Shown here piece after piece: positions 1-8,409 of a DNA stretch of 9,264 bases; the first letter of the stretch is position 1; each line of letters starts with the position of its first letter. The DNA is from Gammaproteobacteria bacterium RBG_16_57_12. GTDB lineage: Bacteria > Pseudomonadota > Gammaproteobacteria > RBG-16-57-12. A program made the position numbers and the translations under genes. Location of the stretch: the NCBI GenBank assembly GCA_001801365.1, contig MGXL01000127.1, positions 1 through 9,264 on the forward strand, in the 5' to 3' direction. The notes beneath the pieces are model-generated. The model did no database searches, was not told the origin of the DNA, and saw nothing but the letters and a program-made list of their open reading frames with translations.

Positions 1-704
<704 letters not shown>

Positions 705-713
705 TGTTTCTTT

Positions 714-1430
714 TCAGTTAAGCCTCGCCAGCCGTCCAACCCCTTCGGAATGCAGTCTACTTTTTTCTGTTTCAAGCTCACGCTGGATGGACTCAAGAGA
801 ACCCCTCCGATAACGATAATTCCCACAGCGACTGTTGTATTCATTCACATAGCCGTTGAAGAGGTCAACTTGCGCGTTGTTTGAAATCAGCGGCTGCATC
901 GCCTCAATACGGACTTTCTCATAGACGCACCAACGGATCTGAGAATACGTAAGTATCTGGTCGGTTCCAATCGGGGGCTGCTCAACGGGTCGCACGGGCG
1001 CAGTGACAGGTGGCGGTGCTAACACTGGTGACGGGGCCTGCGTCGGAAGGTGGGCGAAGATGTCCGGGGTAGGAACAACTGCTGGCGCTGGTGCCTTGGG
1101 GCGCGGAGGTGGAGAAGTAGATTTGTCATTCACCCATACCAAAATGAGGAGCGCTCCAAGGCCGTACCAAACCCAGTTCCGTAAAACGTGAGAAAAATAA
1201 CGCCCTGCTTTGTATGCAGCAGATCGAGCCGAAGTGGGCTGTTGTCGTAGTTTCGATTCGTCAACTGTGAACGCAGTTCCGCGCCTCAATGGAGAAATTG
1301 GGGCCGCAGACTTTGATGGCTCTGGAGGCTTAACAGGCTCCGACGATGCTTGTACAGGCGGGGGCTCGTCTTTTCGGCGCGGAGGTGGTGCACCGGCGAT
1401 CTCATTGAACTTATCGGTGAAACGGCTCAT
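714..1430 (-). CDS. Proline-rich single-pass inner-membrane protein with periplasmic two-Cys domain
   Basis: The product is 238 residues with no named family that I can assign. It has a Pro- and Ser-rich basic N-terminus (1-84), one membrane segment at about 85-100 (WVWYGLGALLILVWV), a second Pro/Ala-rich linker (about 105-155) and a folded-looking C-terminal domain (157-238). Positive charges before the segment and acid residues after it predict N-in, C-out. The C-terminal domain carries the only two cysteines, C168 (QIRWC) and C202 (YNSRCG), in a setting suited to a disulfide, plus YRYRRGSLES at 205-214. I recall similar C-terminal modules in other proteobacterial membrane proteins but cannot name one. 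The start ATG abuts the TAA of the kinase-AAA+ gene with no gap (TAAATG), so translation is probably coupled. The cytosolic RRGTAFT stretch (49-55) could be a substrate site for the neighbouring kinase; that is speculation. Confidence 0.85.
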   Translation of the reverse strand: MSRFTDKFNEIAGAPPPRRKDEPPPVQASSEPVKPPEPSKSAAPISPLRRGTAFTVDESKLRQQPTSARSAAYKAGRYFSHVLRNWVWYGLGALLILVWVNDKSTSPPPRPKAPAPAVVPTPDIFAHLPTQAPSPVLAPPPVTAPVRPVEQPPIGTDQILTYSQIRWCVYEKVRIEAMQPLISNNAQVDLFNGYVNEYNSRCGNYRYRRGSLESIQRELETEKSRLHSEGVGRLARLN

Positions 1431-3203
1431 TTAAGTCTCGGAAAAGGTTCTCTTGTCACGATAGCGTTCATATGCCCGGATCTGCTCCTTCGAAATCGAG
1501 GGCTGGTGCTTTTGCATGGCCTGCTCAAAGTGCTTGGCGGAAATCTTCGAGCGCTCTTTCAGAGCAGAGCGGGATGATTCATTTACAAGAAACTTAATAT
1601 CGCTGGAAACATAGCAGTCAGTCTCTTCCGCAATCGCGCGGTAATCGAACCCTTCTTCTACCGGTCTGCTCTCAAGATAAAGCCGTAACATCTCCTCGCG
1701 CGCCTCAAGATCTGGGGGTGCGAGATAGACGACTTTGTCCATCCGCCCGGTCCGAAGAATTGCGGCGTCGATCTTCTCCGGCCGGTTGGTGGCCGCAACA
1801 ACGAAAATGCCGCGCTGGGAGCATTCGGTCATCTGAGCGAGAAACTCATTGACCTCCGCAGCGTAATGCTGGCTCAGCTGCCCTTCGCGACTAGGCAGCA
1901 TGGCGTCAACTTCATCGATGAAGATCAGGGTTGGAGCTTTCTTTTCAGCCTCCTTGAACATCTGCCCAATCTTCTCTTGCGTTCCGTGCACATAGATGCT
2001 GGCGAGATCCGATGGCTTCACCTCGATGTAGTGATAGCCGATCTCTTCGGCAAGTTTCTGGGCAATGAATGTTTTACCGCAGCCCGGCGGCCCATAGAGC
2101 AGCACGCCATTGGGGGGCGTAACCCCGTATTCCCGGTAAAGCTCCGGCTCGGATAACGGCCGGATGATGTCCTGATATAGCGTCTCTTTGAACTCGTGCA
2201 TCCCTGCGACCAGATCCAAACCCTTGCCCCTGCGCCGGGACGTAAAACCTCCGTCTCGCTTTGCGCTCAGTGTTTTCGCTTTGGGCACGCCTGAAGCTAC
2301 TGATCTCGGCCACCGAAGTTCGGCCCAGGTACGCAGATCTTCCAAGAACTCTGCTGCATTCTTATAGCGTGCTTCCAAATCCTTCTCGATCGCTTTCAAG
2401 ACAATTACATCAAGGCGCTTATCGCCCCCTTCCTCATTGTGAAACGAGGGTGGCCTACATTCGGTTTTGCGCGCCCGCATGATCTCGGTGACGATGCTCT
2501 CGGGCTCGCCATCCGTCTTATCAAGATCGTATTGCCAAGGATGAATGCCAGCGAGCATCCGATAGAGCGTGATGCCAGCGGAAAAGACATCGCTGGCGAG
2601 AAGGTAACCGCCCCAGAAGCATTCCGGCGCCATGTAGGGATAGCGCCCGGCTGCCCCGGGCAGATGCCCTCCCATGTCGATCGGCTGGGCCAGGCCGAAA
2701 TCCGAGAGTAAGGCGGCAGGCTTCTCATGCTCGTAAGAAAGCAGGATATTGTCTGGGTTGATGTCGCGATGAATGATCGGCGGGGTCATCTCATGCGCTG
2801 CTTTGAGCCCATCGAGAACATCCAGCATAATCGGAGCCGCCTCCGCTGCTGACAAGGTAATCTTGCGTGCCATCAACTGCGTGAGCGTCTCGCCGGAGAC
2901 AAAACCCATCGTGATGTAATGGCGCTTGGCCCCATCAATCTCAAACGTGTTGGCCTCGAACACTCGAACCACATTCGGATGGGTGATCTGCGCGAGGATC
3001 TTCGCCTCCCGGGTGATTTCCTCCAGATTGGCCGATTGTTCGAAGTCGGCCTTAAAAAGTTTCAAGACTTGGGTGCCGAGATACTTGTGCCGGACTCGGT
3101 AAACCTCTCCGAAAGCACCTTCCCCGATGAAGAAGAGAATTTCATAAGTGCCGTCAACGATCTGGCCCTTGACCAGTGTCCCTTTGCGCTTCGCCTTGGT
3201 CAT
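1431..3203 (-). CDS. Ser/Thr protein kinase fused to AAA+ ATPase
   Basis: This is a 590-residue two-domain protein, probably cytosolic. Residues about 18-295 form a Hanks-type kinase: glycine loop GEGAFGEV (27-34), ATP lysine K48, helix-C Glu E66, catalytic loop HRDINPDN (145-152), DFG (168-170) and APE (192-194). Residues about 330-565 form a classical AAA+ module close to the Cdc48/spastin/FtsH type: Walker A GPPGCGKT (371-378), Walker B LIFIDEVDAM (426-435), sensor-1 in AATNRP (470-475), arginine-finger region RTGRMD (484-489) and a helical lid. The catalytic loop has Asn149 where most active kinases have Lys. The start was set at 3203 (MTKAKRKG), one base after the Hsp70 stop. An in-frame extension to 3476 would only re-read the Hsp70 gene and gives an Arg/Cys-rich unlikely peptide. 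Kinase substrates and AAA+ clients are unknown; the Hsp70 system and the membrane protein alongside are natural candidates. Confidence 0.93.
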   Translation of the reverse strand: MTKAKRKGTLVKGQIVDGTYEILFFIGEGAFGEVYRVRHKYLGTQVLKLFKADFEQSANLEEITREAKILAQITHPNVVRVFEANTFEIDGAKRHYITMGFVSGETLTQLMARKITLSAAEAAPIMLDVLDGLKAAHEMTPPIIHRDINPDNILLSYEHEKPAALLSDFGLAQPIDMGGHLPGAAGRYPYMAPECFWGGYLLASDVFSAGITLYRMLAGIHPWQYDLDKTDGEPESIVTEIMRARKTECRPPSFHNEEGGDKRLDVIVLKAIEKDLEARYKNAAEFLEDLRTWAELRWPRSVASGVPKAKTLSAKRDGGFTSRRRGKGLDLVAGMHEFKETLYQDIIRPLSEPELYREYGVTPPNGVLLYGPPGCGKTFIAQKLAEEIGYHYIEVKPSDLASIYVHGTQEKIGQMFKEAEKKAPTLIFIDEVDAMLPSREGQLSQHYAAEVNEFLAQMTECSQRGIFVVAATNRPEKIDAAILRTGRMDKVVYLAPPDLEAREEMLRLYLESRPVEEGFDYRAIAEETDCYVSSDIKFLVNESSRSALKERSKISAKHFEQAMQKHQPSISKEQIRAYERYRDKRTFSET

Positions 3204-3204
3204 A

Positions 3205-5742
3205 TCACTTGCGCAGCACCTCATCACTGAGCTTGCGTACGCTCTCCTGGCGCTCGCGCGGCAGCAAATCAAATAATGATTTAACCGCCTCCTCCAGTTT
3301 CGATTTCGACGGATTTGAGGCGATAAGCGCCTTGGCGTCATTGAGCAGACGTTTAGCTTCGCGCCGATCCTTCCACTCGAGCGTCTCGAAGTCTTGATCA
3401 AAGCGCTTGATGTAGCTAATCCACAGCCCAATATCTTCACGCACCAGAGCAAAAGACAGCGCGCCAATTTCCTCAATCAGCTGCTTGGCAGCCTTGATGT
3501 TCTGCTCGCGCTTAACCGCGCGCACCTTATCCTGATACTCGCCGACCAGCTTCTGTGCCTTCTCGTTACCATAGCGCTGACCGGTCACCAGTAAATTTTC
3601 CATGGCCGAATCGAGGTCGGCTTCCACCTTTGGCCACTGTCCGGACAGCTCCAGTTTTTCCAGATTGATGACGGCTTTTCTCAACTCTTCCCGGATCTCG
3701 ATGAGCGAATCGAAGTCACCCCGGCGGTTCTCCAGCTTCGAGTCGAGATTGTTTATCTCCCTCTCGTTCTTACTAACCTCTTCCGGATTCGTATTGGCCT
3801 TAATCTGCTCAATCAGAGATCGTGCGTCAGAAAGATGCTCTTGCAGGGTATTCGCGTCCTCTGTCTGAATATTACTTTCCAAATCTATTTCAATAGTTTC
3901 ATCGATAGCCGGCATGTAGATTGAGAGCTTGACTCGTCGCGAAGCGTCAATGCTCAGCGTCAGGTCCACGTCACTGTTGGCTGGAAGAAGTGCTGGCAAC
4001 TGCTCGCCGGATATGGTGTATTCTCCGATCGGCTGATGAAGGATCGCACGCGACCCCTCAGTTCCATAATCGAATTCATAAAAGACGACACGGAACTTAT
4101 CGCTTTTGTTCCCCGGCCTAATGTCTTTGGCTGTCTTGTAGCTTCCCTTACCCTTCCCTGGCAGCGTCTGATTTTTCTCCAGCCCCAAAAGGGAATAAAC
4201 GCCCTGAATGCCGGTAGCCACATTGACTACTTCCAAGCCTATAGAGCGAGGGAGCGTGGGGTTGGCGATCTTCAAACCATGAATAATCGTAATTGCGGAT
4301 GGCTCGCAAGGCACGGGATTGCCCTTTTCGTCAAACAAGGAGACACGGAATAGATTCGCTTTCCCCTCGCTAAGATGAACAGAGACAATCTCTGCGTCAT
4401 CTGCCATCTCGAGTCGGCCGCTGGACCAACCTCTGTCAGCGCGGCTGACTTCAATAAACAACTTTTGCGGTAGCGAAGCAGATGACTTGTCGCGGTCGAC
4501 CCGGATGCCAATATGCTCTTCCGCCTCGACTGTCGTCTCGGGGTATTTCAATGTCAGCTGCGCTTTGCTCAGATCGCGTTTTTGCAGATCCCGCGGAATG
4601 TCCTTGGTGGATGCAAAAAAAGCCGCGCCGCGTGCCACCGCTGTCATGGGATCAACGCTGGTGTCGATTCGATCTGTCAGTTGCTCTTTGAGCATCCGCC
4701 GCAGCGTTTGGGAAAAGGTAGGGCCTCCAACCAAAATGACCGTTTTAAGGTCCGCGCCTGTAACACCATTACGCTTGAGGAGATCCGCTGTGATACTTAT
4801 TGCTTTCTGGAAAATCGGTACGCAGACCTTCTCGTAATCTGCCAAGCTGATTTTCAGATCCAGCAGCAGCTCTTCACCGCTCTCATCTTCACCGAAATCC
4901 TCTAGATAGACTGCCCATTTGTTTTTCGAAGAGAGATTGATCTTTGCCTCCTCAGCAAACCGCTTGAGAGCATCTTGAAGCAGTTTCTTTCCCGCATCAT
5001 TTTGAAGAAGCTTGCCAATATCGTATTCATTCGCGAGCGCGGGAATAAAAATCTGGTCAACGATAGCGAAATCGATGTTCTTTCCGCCAAGGTGATTGTC
5101 ACCTTCAGTATCGATAACTTTCATGACGCCTTCTTCGACCTGCATCAAAGCGGCGTCAAATGTACCGCCACCGAAGTCAAAAACGAGCCAATAACCTTCC
5201 ATCGAGGACGCCTTGATGCCATAGGCAATTGACGCGGCGATAGGCTCTTGCAGCAGCTCGCAATACTTGAACCCAGCGAGCTCCGCGGCTCGCTGGGTAG
5301 CGTCAATCTGATTCTGGCGAAACATCGAAGGGACAGTGATCACTGCGGTTTCCACAACCTCATCGCGCACGTAGCTCTTAAGTTTTTTTAGAACCTCAGC
5401 CGACAGCTGCTCAGAAGAGAACTCGGCACCTTTGTGGGTGCTAGGGTAACGCTTGTCTGTCCCCATCGTGCGCTTGAACTCGAAGAACACGTCTGAGCTG
5501 GCGGCATCCGAATCGCCCTTGGTGAACTTCTTGAACACTTTTAGGGCTTCTTGGCTAACACTGTTGAATGCAATCTGGCCAACAAACATGCTCTGCTTCT
5601 TGTTAAAAGACACGCAGGAAGGGGTGGTGTCCTTCTGATCTTCGTCGCTCTTGATGATCTTCGCCTCGCCTGCTTCCATACGGGAAATCGCCGAATTGGT
5701 TGTTCCCAAGTCGATACCGTAATCAAGTTTTGTCCGATTCAT
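3205..5742 (-). CDS. Hsp70/DnaK-family chaperone with extra inter-domain insertion
   Basis: This 845-residue Hsp70 is much longer than DnaK (638). The ATPase domain (about 5-385) is well kept: phosphate-1 GIDLGTTNS (9-17), catalytic lysine K90 (EFKRTMG), QEPIAASIAYG (165-175), phosphate-2 FDFGGGTFD (188-196, with T194 matching DnaK T199) and adenosine motif ILVGGPTFSQTLRR (336-349). After it the usual hydrophobic linker and DVTPLSLGIE are missing. About 100 residues of beta-like sequence (roughly 400-495) come first, and an SBD-beta-like stretch begins near RSIGLEVVN (499-507) and runs to about 620. Residues 630-845 are helical and charged, longer than a normal lid, with no EEVD-type tail. 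GGAG sits 7 nt before the ATG (5753-5750). The gene lies 30 nt below the GrpE-like gene and 1 nt above the kinase-AAA+ gene. It is a specialised Hsp70 and not the housekeeping dnaK. Confidence 0.95.
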   Translation of the reverse strand: MNRTKLDYGIDLGTTNSAISRMEAGEAKIIKSDEDQKDTTPSCVSFNKKQSMFVGQIAFNSVSQEALKVFKKFTKGDSDAASSDVFFEFKRTMGTDKRYPSTHKGAEFSSEQLSAEVLKKLKSYVRDEVVETAVITVPSMFRQNQIDATQRAAELAGFKYCELLQEPIAASIAYGIKASSMEGYWLVFDFGGGTFDAALMQVEEGVMKVIDTEGDNHLGGKNIDFAIVDQIFIPALANEYDIGKLLQNDAGKKLLQDALKRFAEEAKINLSSKNKWAVYLEDFGEDESGEELLLDLKISLADYEKVCVPIFQKAISITADLLKRNGVTGADLKTVILVGGPTFSQTLRRMLKEQLTDRIDTSVDPMTAVARGAAFFASTKDIPRDLQKRDLSKAQLTLKYPETTVEAEEHIGIRVDRDKSSASLPQKLFIEVSRADRGWSSGRLEMADDAEIVSVHLSEGKANLFRVSLFDEKGNPVPCEPSAITIIHGLKIANPTLPRSIGLEVVNVATGIQGVYSLLGLEKNQTLPGKGKGSYKTAKDIRPGNKSDKFRVVFYEFDYGTEGSRAILHQPIGEYTISGEQLPALLPANSDVDLTLSIDASRRVKLSIYMPAIDETIEIDLESNIQTEDANTLQEHLSDARSLIEQIKANTNPEEVSKNEREINNLDSKLENRRGDFDSLIEIREELRKAVINLEKLELSGQWPKVEADLDSAMENLLVTGQRYGNEKAQKLVGEYQDKVRAVKREQNIKAAKQLIEEIGALSFALVREDIGLWISYIKRFDQDFETLEWKDRREAKRLLNDAKALIASNPSKSKLEEAVKSLFDLLPRERQESVRKLSDEVLRK

Positions 5743-5749
5743 GCTTTCG

Positions 5750-5753
5750 CTCC
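5750..5753 (-). promoter_or_regulatory. Ribosome binding site of the Hsp70 gene
   Basis: GGAG on the minus strand, 7 nt upstream of the ATG at 5742-5740. It is the clearest Shine-Dalgarno inside the operon and fixes the Hsp70 start. It lies in the 30 nt gap after the GrpE-like gene, so Hsp70 may be translated independently of its upstream neighbours. Confidence 0.7.
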
Positions 5754-5772
5754 GCTATATTTGTATGCCAGT

Positions 5773-6657
5773 TCAAGAACCAGTACTGACTTCAAGTTCT
5801 GAAACCTGGACCACTGTGCCTCGATAATTCACCTGTGGCTTGATCACCTTGGAGATAATCCGCTCATCAGGCGAGAGACTCTCGTCGGGAATGAAACGTG
5901 CCACTACGTTGAGTCCGTCAGAGAAGGATTTGTTGGTCAGATCCACGATTTCATATCCCTGGTCTGCCAATTCGCCTTCGAGCCGCTCAATCGACTTCTT
6001 TAGAGGGCCCAATCCTTTCGTATCTTCTGGCAGCGCATTGAGGCGCTTTTGCATGCGATGGATTTCATCAGCGAGCCTTAGCGCGAGTGAATGGTCCTGA
6101 GTTTCAGAGTTACCCGTCGACACGGGGGACTGACTCTGCCTTCCCTCCTTAATCCGGAGCAACAATGACGACAGTTCCCGTGCCAGATTCGCATCAGCCT
6201 GTGCCATGCGCTGATCCGCTTCGCGGATCGACGCAACCGCCCGGTCGTATTTCTCGCCAAGCCCGCTCTCGGACGCTCGCAACCTGCGACGGAATGCCAA
6301 GAAGCTGAAGCCAACGACTGCCAGGACAACTACCAGCATCCCGAGCAGCGCAAGGAATCTTAGGATCATTGCGTCGGAAAGATTTTGGGCGCTCGTTTGC
6401 TGGTTGAGGCGAAGCTTATCGAGCTCCGCTTTGAGCGTGCCGATCTGCTTGCTTTGGTCTTTGGAATCCTGAGAAAGTGCCTTGGCTGACCTTGTCAGGG
6501 ATTTAACATTTGTCTCTGATTGAGCCAACCGTTTCGATAGAGACTCGATCTGATCCTTTGCGGCGTCGGGTGTGGAGTCAACACCCTGCGCGAGAGTCGG
6601 CTGAAACGCCGCGATCAGCAACGGCAGCAAAAACCTCAATGTTCTTTTTGCGTTCAT
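5773..6657 (-). CDS. Membrane-anchored coiled-coil protein with GrpE-like C-terminal domain
   Basis: The product is 294 residues starting MNAKRTLRF. It has a signal-peptide-like N-terminus (basic, then LLPLLIAAF, possible cleavage after TLA, residue 23), a periplasmic coiled coil (about 30-97), a membrane segment (about 98-122) followed by RRRLR, and a cytoplasmic part with more helical sequence (130-235) and a compact beta-rich end (236-294; YEIVDL, KPQVNYRG, VQVSELEVS). The layout of long helix then small beta domain, and the V/I-x-x-P-x-V-x-Y-x-G pattern, resemble GrpE, the nucleotide exchange factor for Hsp70. The match is weak by eye, and the position directly before Hsp70 strengthens it. 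The ATG (6657-6655) overlaps the upstream TGA as ATGA, so translation is coupled. A longer form from 6705 would add 16 residues inside the previous gene and spoil the signal peptide. Confidence 0.85.
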   Translation of the reverse strand: MNAKRTLRFLLPLLIAAFQPTLAQGVDSTPDAAKDQIESLSKRLAQSETNVKSLTRSAKALSQDSKDQSKQIGTLKAELDKLRLNQQTSAQNLSDAMILRFLALLGMLVVVLAVVGFSFLAFRRRLRASESGLGEKYDRAVASIREADQRMAQADANLARELSSLLLRIKEGRQSQSPVSTGNSETQDHSLALRLADEIHRMQKRLNALPEDTKGLGPLKKSIERLEGELADQGYEIVDLTNKSFSDGLNVVARFIPDESLSPDERIISKVIKPQVNYRGTVVQVSELEVSTGS

Positions 6658-8147
6658 TTGCTGCACATGCCCAATAAGATAAGCACGCCAACGATCACGG
6701 CCCAAGGAATAAGCTCTTCGAATCCACTTGAACTCGGTGCAGGAATCTTGGTTTGTAAATCATTTATAACCTCAAGGTTCGATCCCACGCGTTCCTGCAG
6801 CTTAGGAGCCATGTCAAAGCCTGCAATCTTGCGTGTTATCTCGGCGGCTTGGTAGATGACGCTGCGCAAGTGAACCAAGTCCCTAGTCTGCATGCCGCGC
6901 TCTTGCTCACGGTTGACGGTATCGATTAGATAATTGAGCGTCTTCCCAACCACGGCGCTGGAGAGGTCTATGTAATGCTCATCATCGCGCCCCAGAACCT
7001 GCATGATCTTGGACAACTCATTGCTCGCTGCGTTGACGAACGACTCCGCTTCTTGTAGGGAAGCAAAATCCTTACCCAACCTCTCAATGATGAATTCAAA
7101 CGAGGAAGCTACCGGTTTATGACGCTCCTTCGCCTCCTTGCCCTTCTCAATGATCTCCTGATTCTCTTCGATCCGTTTTTTGATTTGGCCGCTTGAGGGC
7201 ATCCTTGCGGCCACATCTATGAGACCAGCAGCTATGTCAATCTCTTCGTATTTGTTCAACGCCAGCACCGCGCAACCGTTGATCTCGTCGGCGAGCTTGT
7301 TTGCCAGCGTTTGAAAATGCAGATCGTTTTCGCTGAGATGCGCTTTAAGTGTAAAGAAGTCATCCAGCACGTCAGCGAGCCCAAAGCAGTCATTGAGGCC
7401 TTCCAGTGAGGGGCTGTTTTCGCGCTGATGCTCGCAGCGGTGAATCGCTTCCTCGATGCGCTCGATTATCGGGTTAGCAGTTTTTGATTTGAGATAGTCG
7501 GCCGCCTCAGAGGGAAATGACCTGCATGCACCCAGCAGCCCCAATCCGTGATGACCATAAGGCGCCCCAGACAAAGAGGAAGTAAACTTCAATATCTCAT
7601 CGACCGCGCGCCTCCAGATCGAATCGGGGTTAATTGCACTTGCCCTTCGACCGGCGAATGCCTGCGCGAATTCATCGAAAGAGTGATCCAAAATCCAGCC
7701 CAAGTTCTCAAGTCCTTTGTCGAAACGATCTTTGTAGAAGGAATCACCAGTTGCAGTAGCGAAGCAAAGAGATGCGTAATTGAGCCGCCAGCTAAACGGG
7801 ATGGAAACATCGCGGCTTAGTGATCTTTCCCAGATGTTCATCGCCTGCATAGGCTTGCCGGCGGCCAACCCTTCAAGAGCAAGTTCGTCGACGCTGTTGG
7901 CCCCATGAAACCAGAACAACGAATGAAACAGCCGTGCCTCCGGCTGCTCGATCTTACGGGCAGCCCCCTTGATGGCCTCGACTGTCCGGACCAAGCCAGG
8001 AAAGAAGGAATAGTCAGTAGGATATGACTTTGCCTTCCCGAGTTCCGCGAAAGTCTCCAAGTCAGAGACGCGCTTGGCGATCTCCTTGCTGGTGGCTGTC
8101 AAAGGAAGTCCTAGAACACGAAAAGGATTCCCGAGTACCAAATCCAA
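6654..8147 (-). CDS. Tail-anchored J-like co-chaperone candidate (lacks HPD)
   Basis: This is the first gene of the operon, 497 residues. The N-terminus NPFRVLGLPLTATSKEIAKR (7-26) reads like helix I-II of a J domain. A later helix (55-80, ending EQPEARLFHSLFWF) resembles helix III of J proteins. The HPD tripeptide that stimulates Hsp70 is absent; YPTD (42-45) lies in the loop. The middle (about 85-470) is mostly helical and possibly repeat-like. One membrane segment (about 478-494, PWAVIVGVLILLG) is followed by only MCSK, the form of a tail-anchored protein with its bulk in the cytosol. The start is a TTG (8147-8145): an in-frame TGA lies two codons upstream (8153-8151), no ATG or GTG is near, and AGGGGGG (8161-8155) is correctly spaced. 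The likely role is to bring clients to, or regulate, the Hsp70 two genes downstream; this is inferred from fold resemblance and context. Confidence 0.88.
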   Translation of the reverse strand: MDLVLGNPFRVLGLPLTATSKEIAKRVSDLETFAELGKAKSYPTDYSFFPGLVRTVEAIKGAARKIEQPEARLFHSLFWFHGANSVDELALEGLAAGKPMQAMNIWERSLSRDVSIPFSWRLNYASLCFATATGDSFYKDRFDKGLENLGWILDHSFDEFAQAFAGRRASAINPDSIWRRAVDEILKFTSSLSGAPYGHHGLGLLGACRSFPSEAADYLKSKTANPIIERIEEAIHRCEHQRENSPSLEGLNDCFGLADVLDDFFTLKAHLSENDLHFQTLANKLADEINGCAVLALNKYEEIDIAAGLIDVAARMPSSGQIKKRIEENQEIIEKGKEAKERHKPVASSFEFIIERLGKDFASLQEAESFVNAASNELSKIMQVLGRDDEHYIDLSSAVVGKTLNYLIDTVNREQERGMQTRDLVHLRSVIYQAAEITRKIAGFDMAPKLQERVGSNLEVINDLQTKIPAPSSSGFEELIPWAVIVGVLILLGMCSK

Positions 8148-8154
8148 TTTTCAA

Positions 8155-8161
8155 CCCCCCT
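8155..8161 (-). promoter_or_regulatory. Ribosome binding site deciding the TTG start of the operon's first gene
   Basis: AGGGGGG on the minus strand, 7 nt before the TTG at 8147-8145. Together with the in-frame TGA at 8153-8151 it leaves this TTG as the only sensible start for the J-like protein. Confidence 0.7.
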
Positions 8162-8224
8162 AAGTCTTAAATTATTCTGAGAACGGACATCAGTCCCTTT
8201 ATGCCACTCCGTAGCACTGGGATC

Positions 8225-8253
8225 GTTCAAACCGTGTCGAACCCGCATCGAAC
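8225..8253 (-). repeat. Three phased GTTYGA repeats upstream of the operon
   Basis: On the minus strand GTTCGA begins at 8253 and again at 8242, and GTTTGA(AC) begins at 8232, so the starts are 11 and 10 bases apart, about one helical turn. They lie just downstream of a candidate extended -10 and about 80-105 bases above the TTG start. Such an array could be an operator for a dimeric or oligomeric regulator; no regulator is identified. The repeats are short, so chance is possible. Confidence 0.4.
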
Positions 8254-8259
8254 AGCCCA

Positions 8260-8268
8260 TGTATACCA
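8260..8268 (-). promoter_or_regulatory. Candidate extended -10 promoter of the six-gene operon
   Basis: Minus-strand TGGTATACA (8268-8260) fits an extended -10 (TG-N-TATAAT with two mismatches). No good -35 is seen 17 bases upstream, as is usual for this class. Transcription would start near 8253 and leave a leader of about 105 nt containing the GTTYGA repeats. A second weak option is TTGAAC (8230-8225) with TGGCAT (8206-8201). I saw no clear heat-shock sigma-32 promoter. The 8148-8444 stretch otherwise holds no recognisable gene. Confidence 0.3.
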
Positions 8269-8291
8269 AGACAGCTAATCGACTGGTTGGG

Positions 8292-8388
8292 CCAATATTG
8301 CTACATACTACTATGCTGTTCCTGCACTAAGAAAACAGGCATTTAAGCTACACATAAGTCTATGACTTTGCAGGTTCTCCAATATTGC
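8292..8388. repeat. Two copies of CCAATATTGC in the divergent region
   Basis: The ten-base sequence CCAATATTGC occurs at 8292-8301 and 8379-8388, 87 bases apart. Its core CAATATTG is a perfect palindrome, as expected for a site bound by a dimeric repressor. The two copies lie between the higB promoter and the operon promoter candidate, where a shared regulator could act on both. Confidence 0.4.
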
Positions 8389-8409
8389 CCAGCTTTCAAG
8401 TCGAGGCTC

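Noticed and set aside
3204..3476. In-frame 91-residue N-terminal extension of the kinase-AAA+ protein
   Set aside because: It lies wholly inside the Hsp70 gene in another frame, is rich in Arg and Cys and has no kinase-like content. The ATG at 3203 follows the Hsp70 stop by one base and precedes the kinase fold closely.
6658..6705. 16-residue upstream extension of the GrpE-like membrane protein
   Set aside because: The ATGA overlap with the previous stop and the clean signal peptide from 6657 favour the shorter form.
8221..8260. Possible tRNA-like remnant (GTTCGA-type sequences resembling a T-arm) as an attachment site
   Set aside because: No acceptor, D-arm or anticodon stem could be built around it; it is better described as short repeats.
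8148..8260. Heat-shock (sigma-32) promoter for the Hsp70 operon
   Set aside because: TTGAA-like sequences occur, but no CCCAT-type -10 lies at the right distance.
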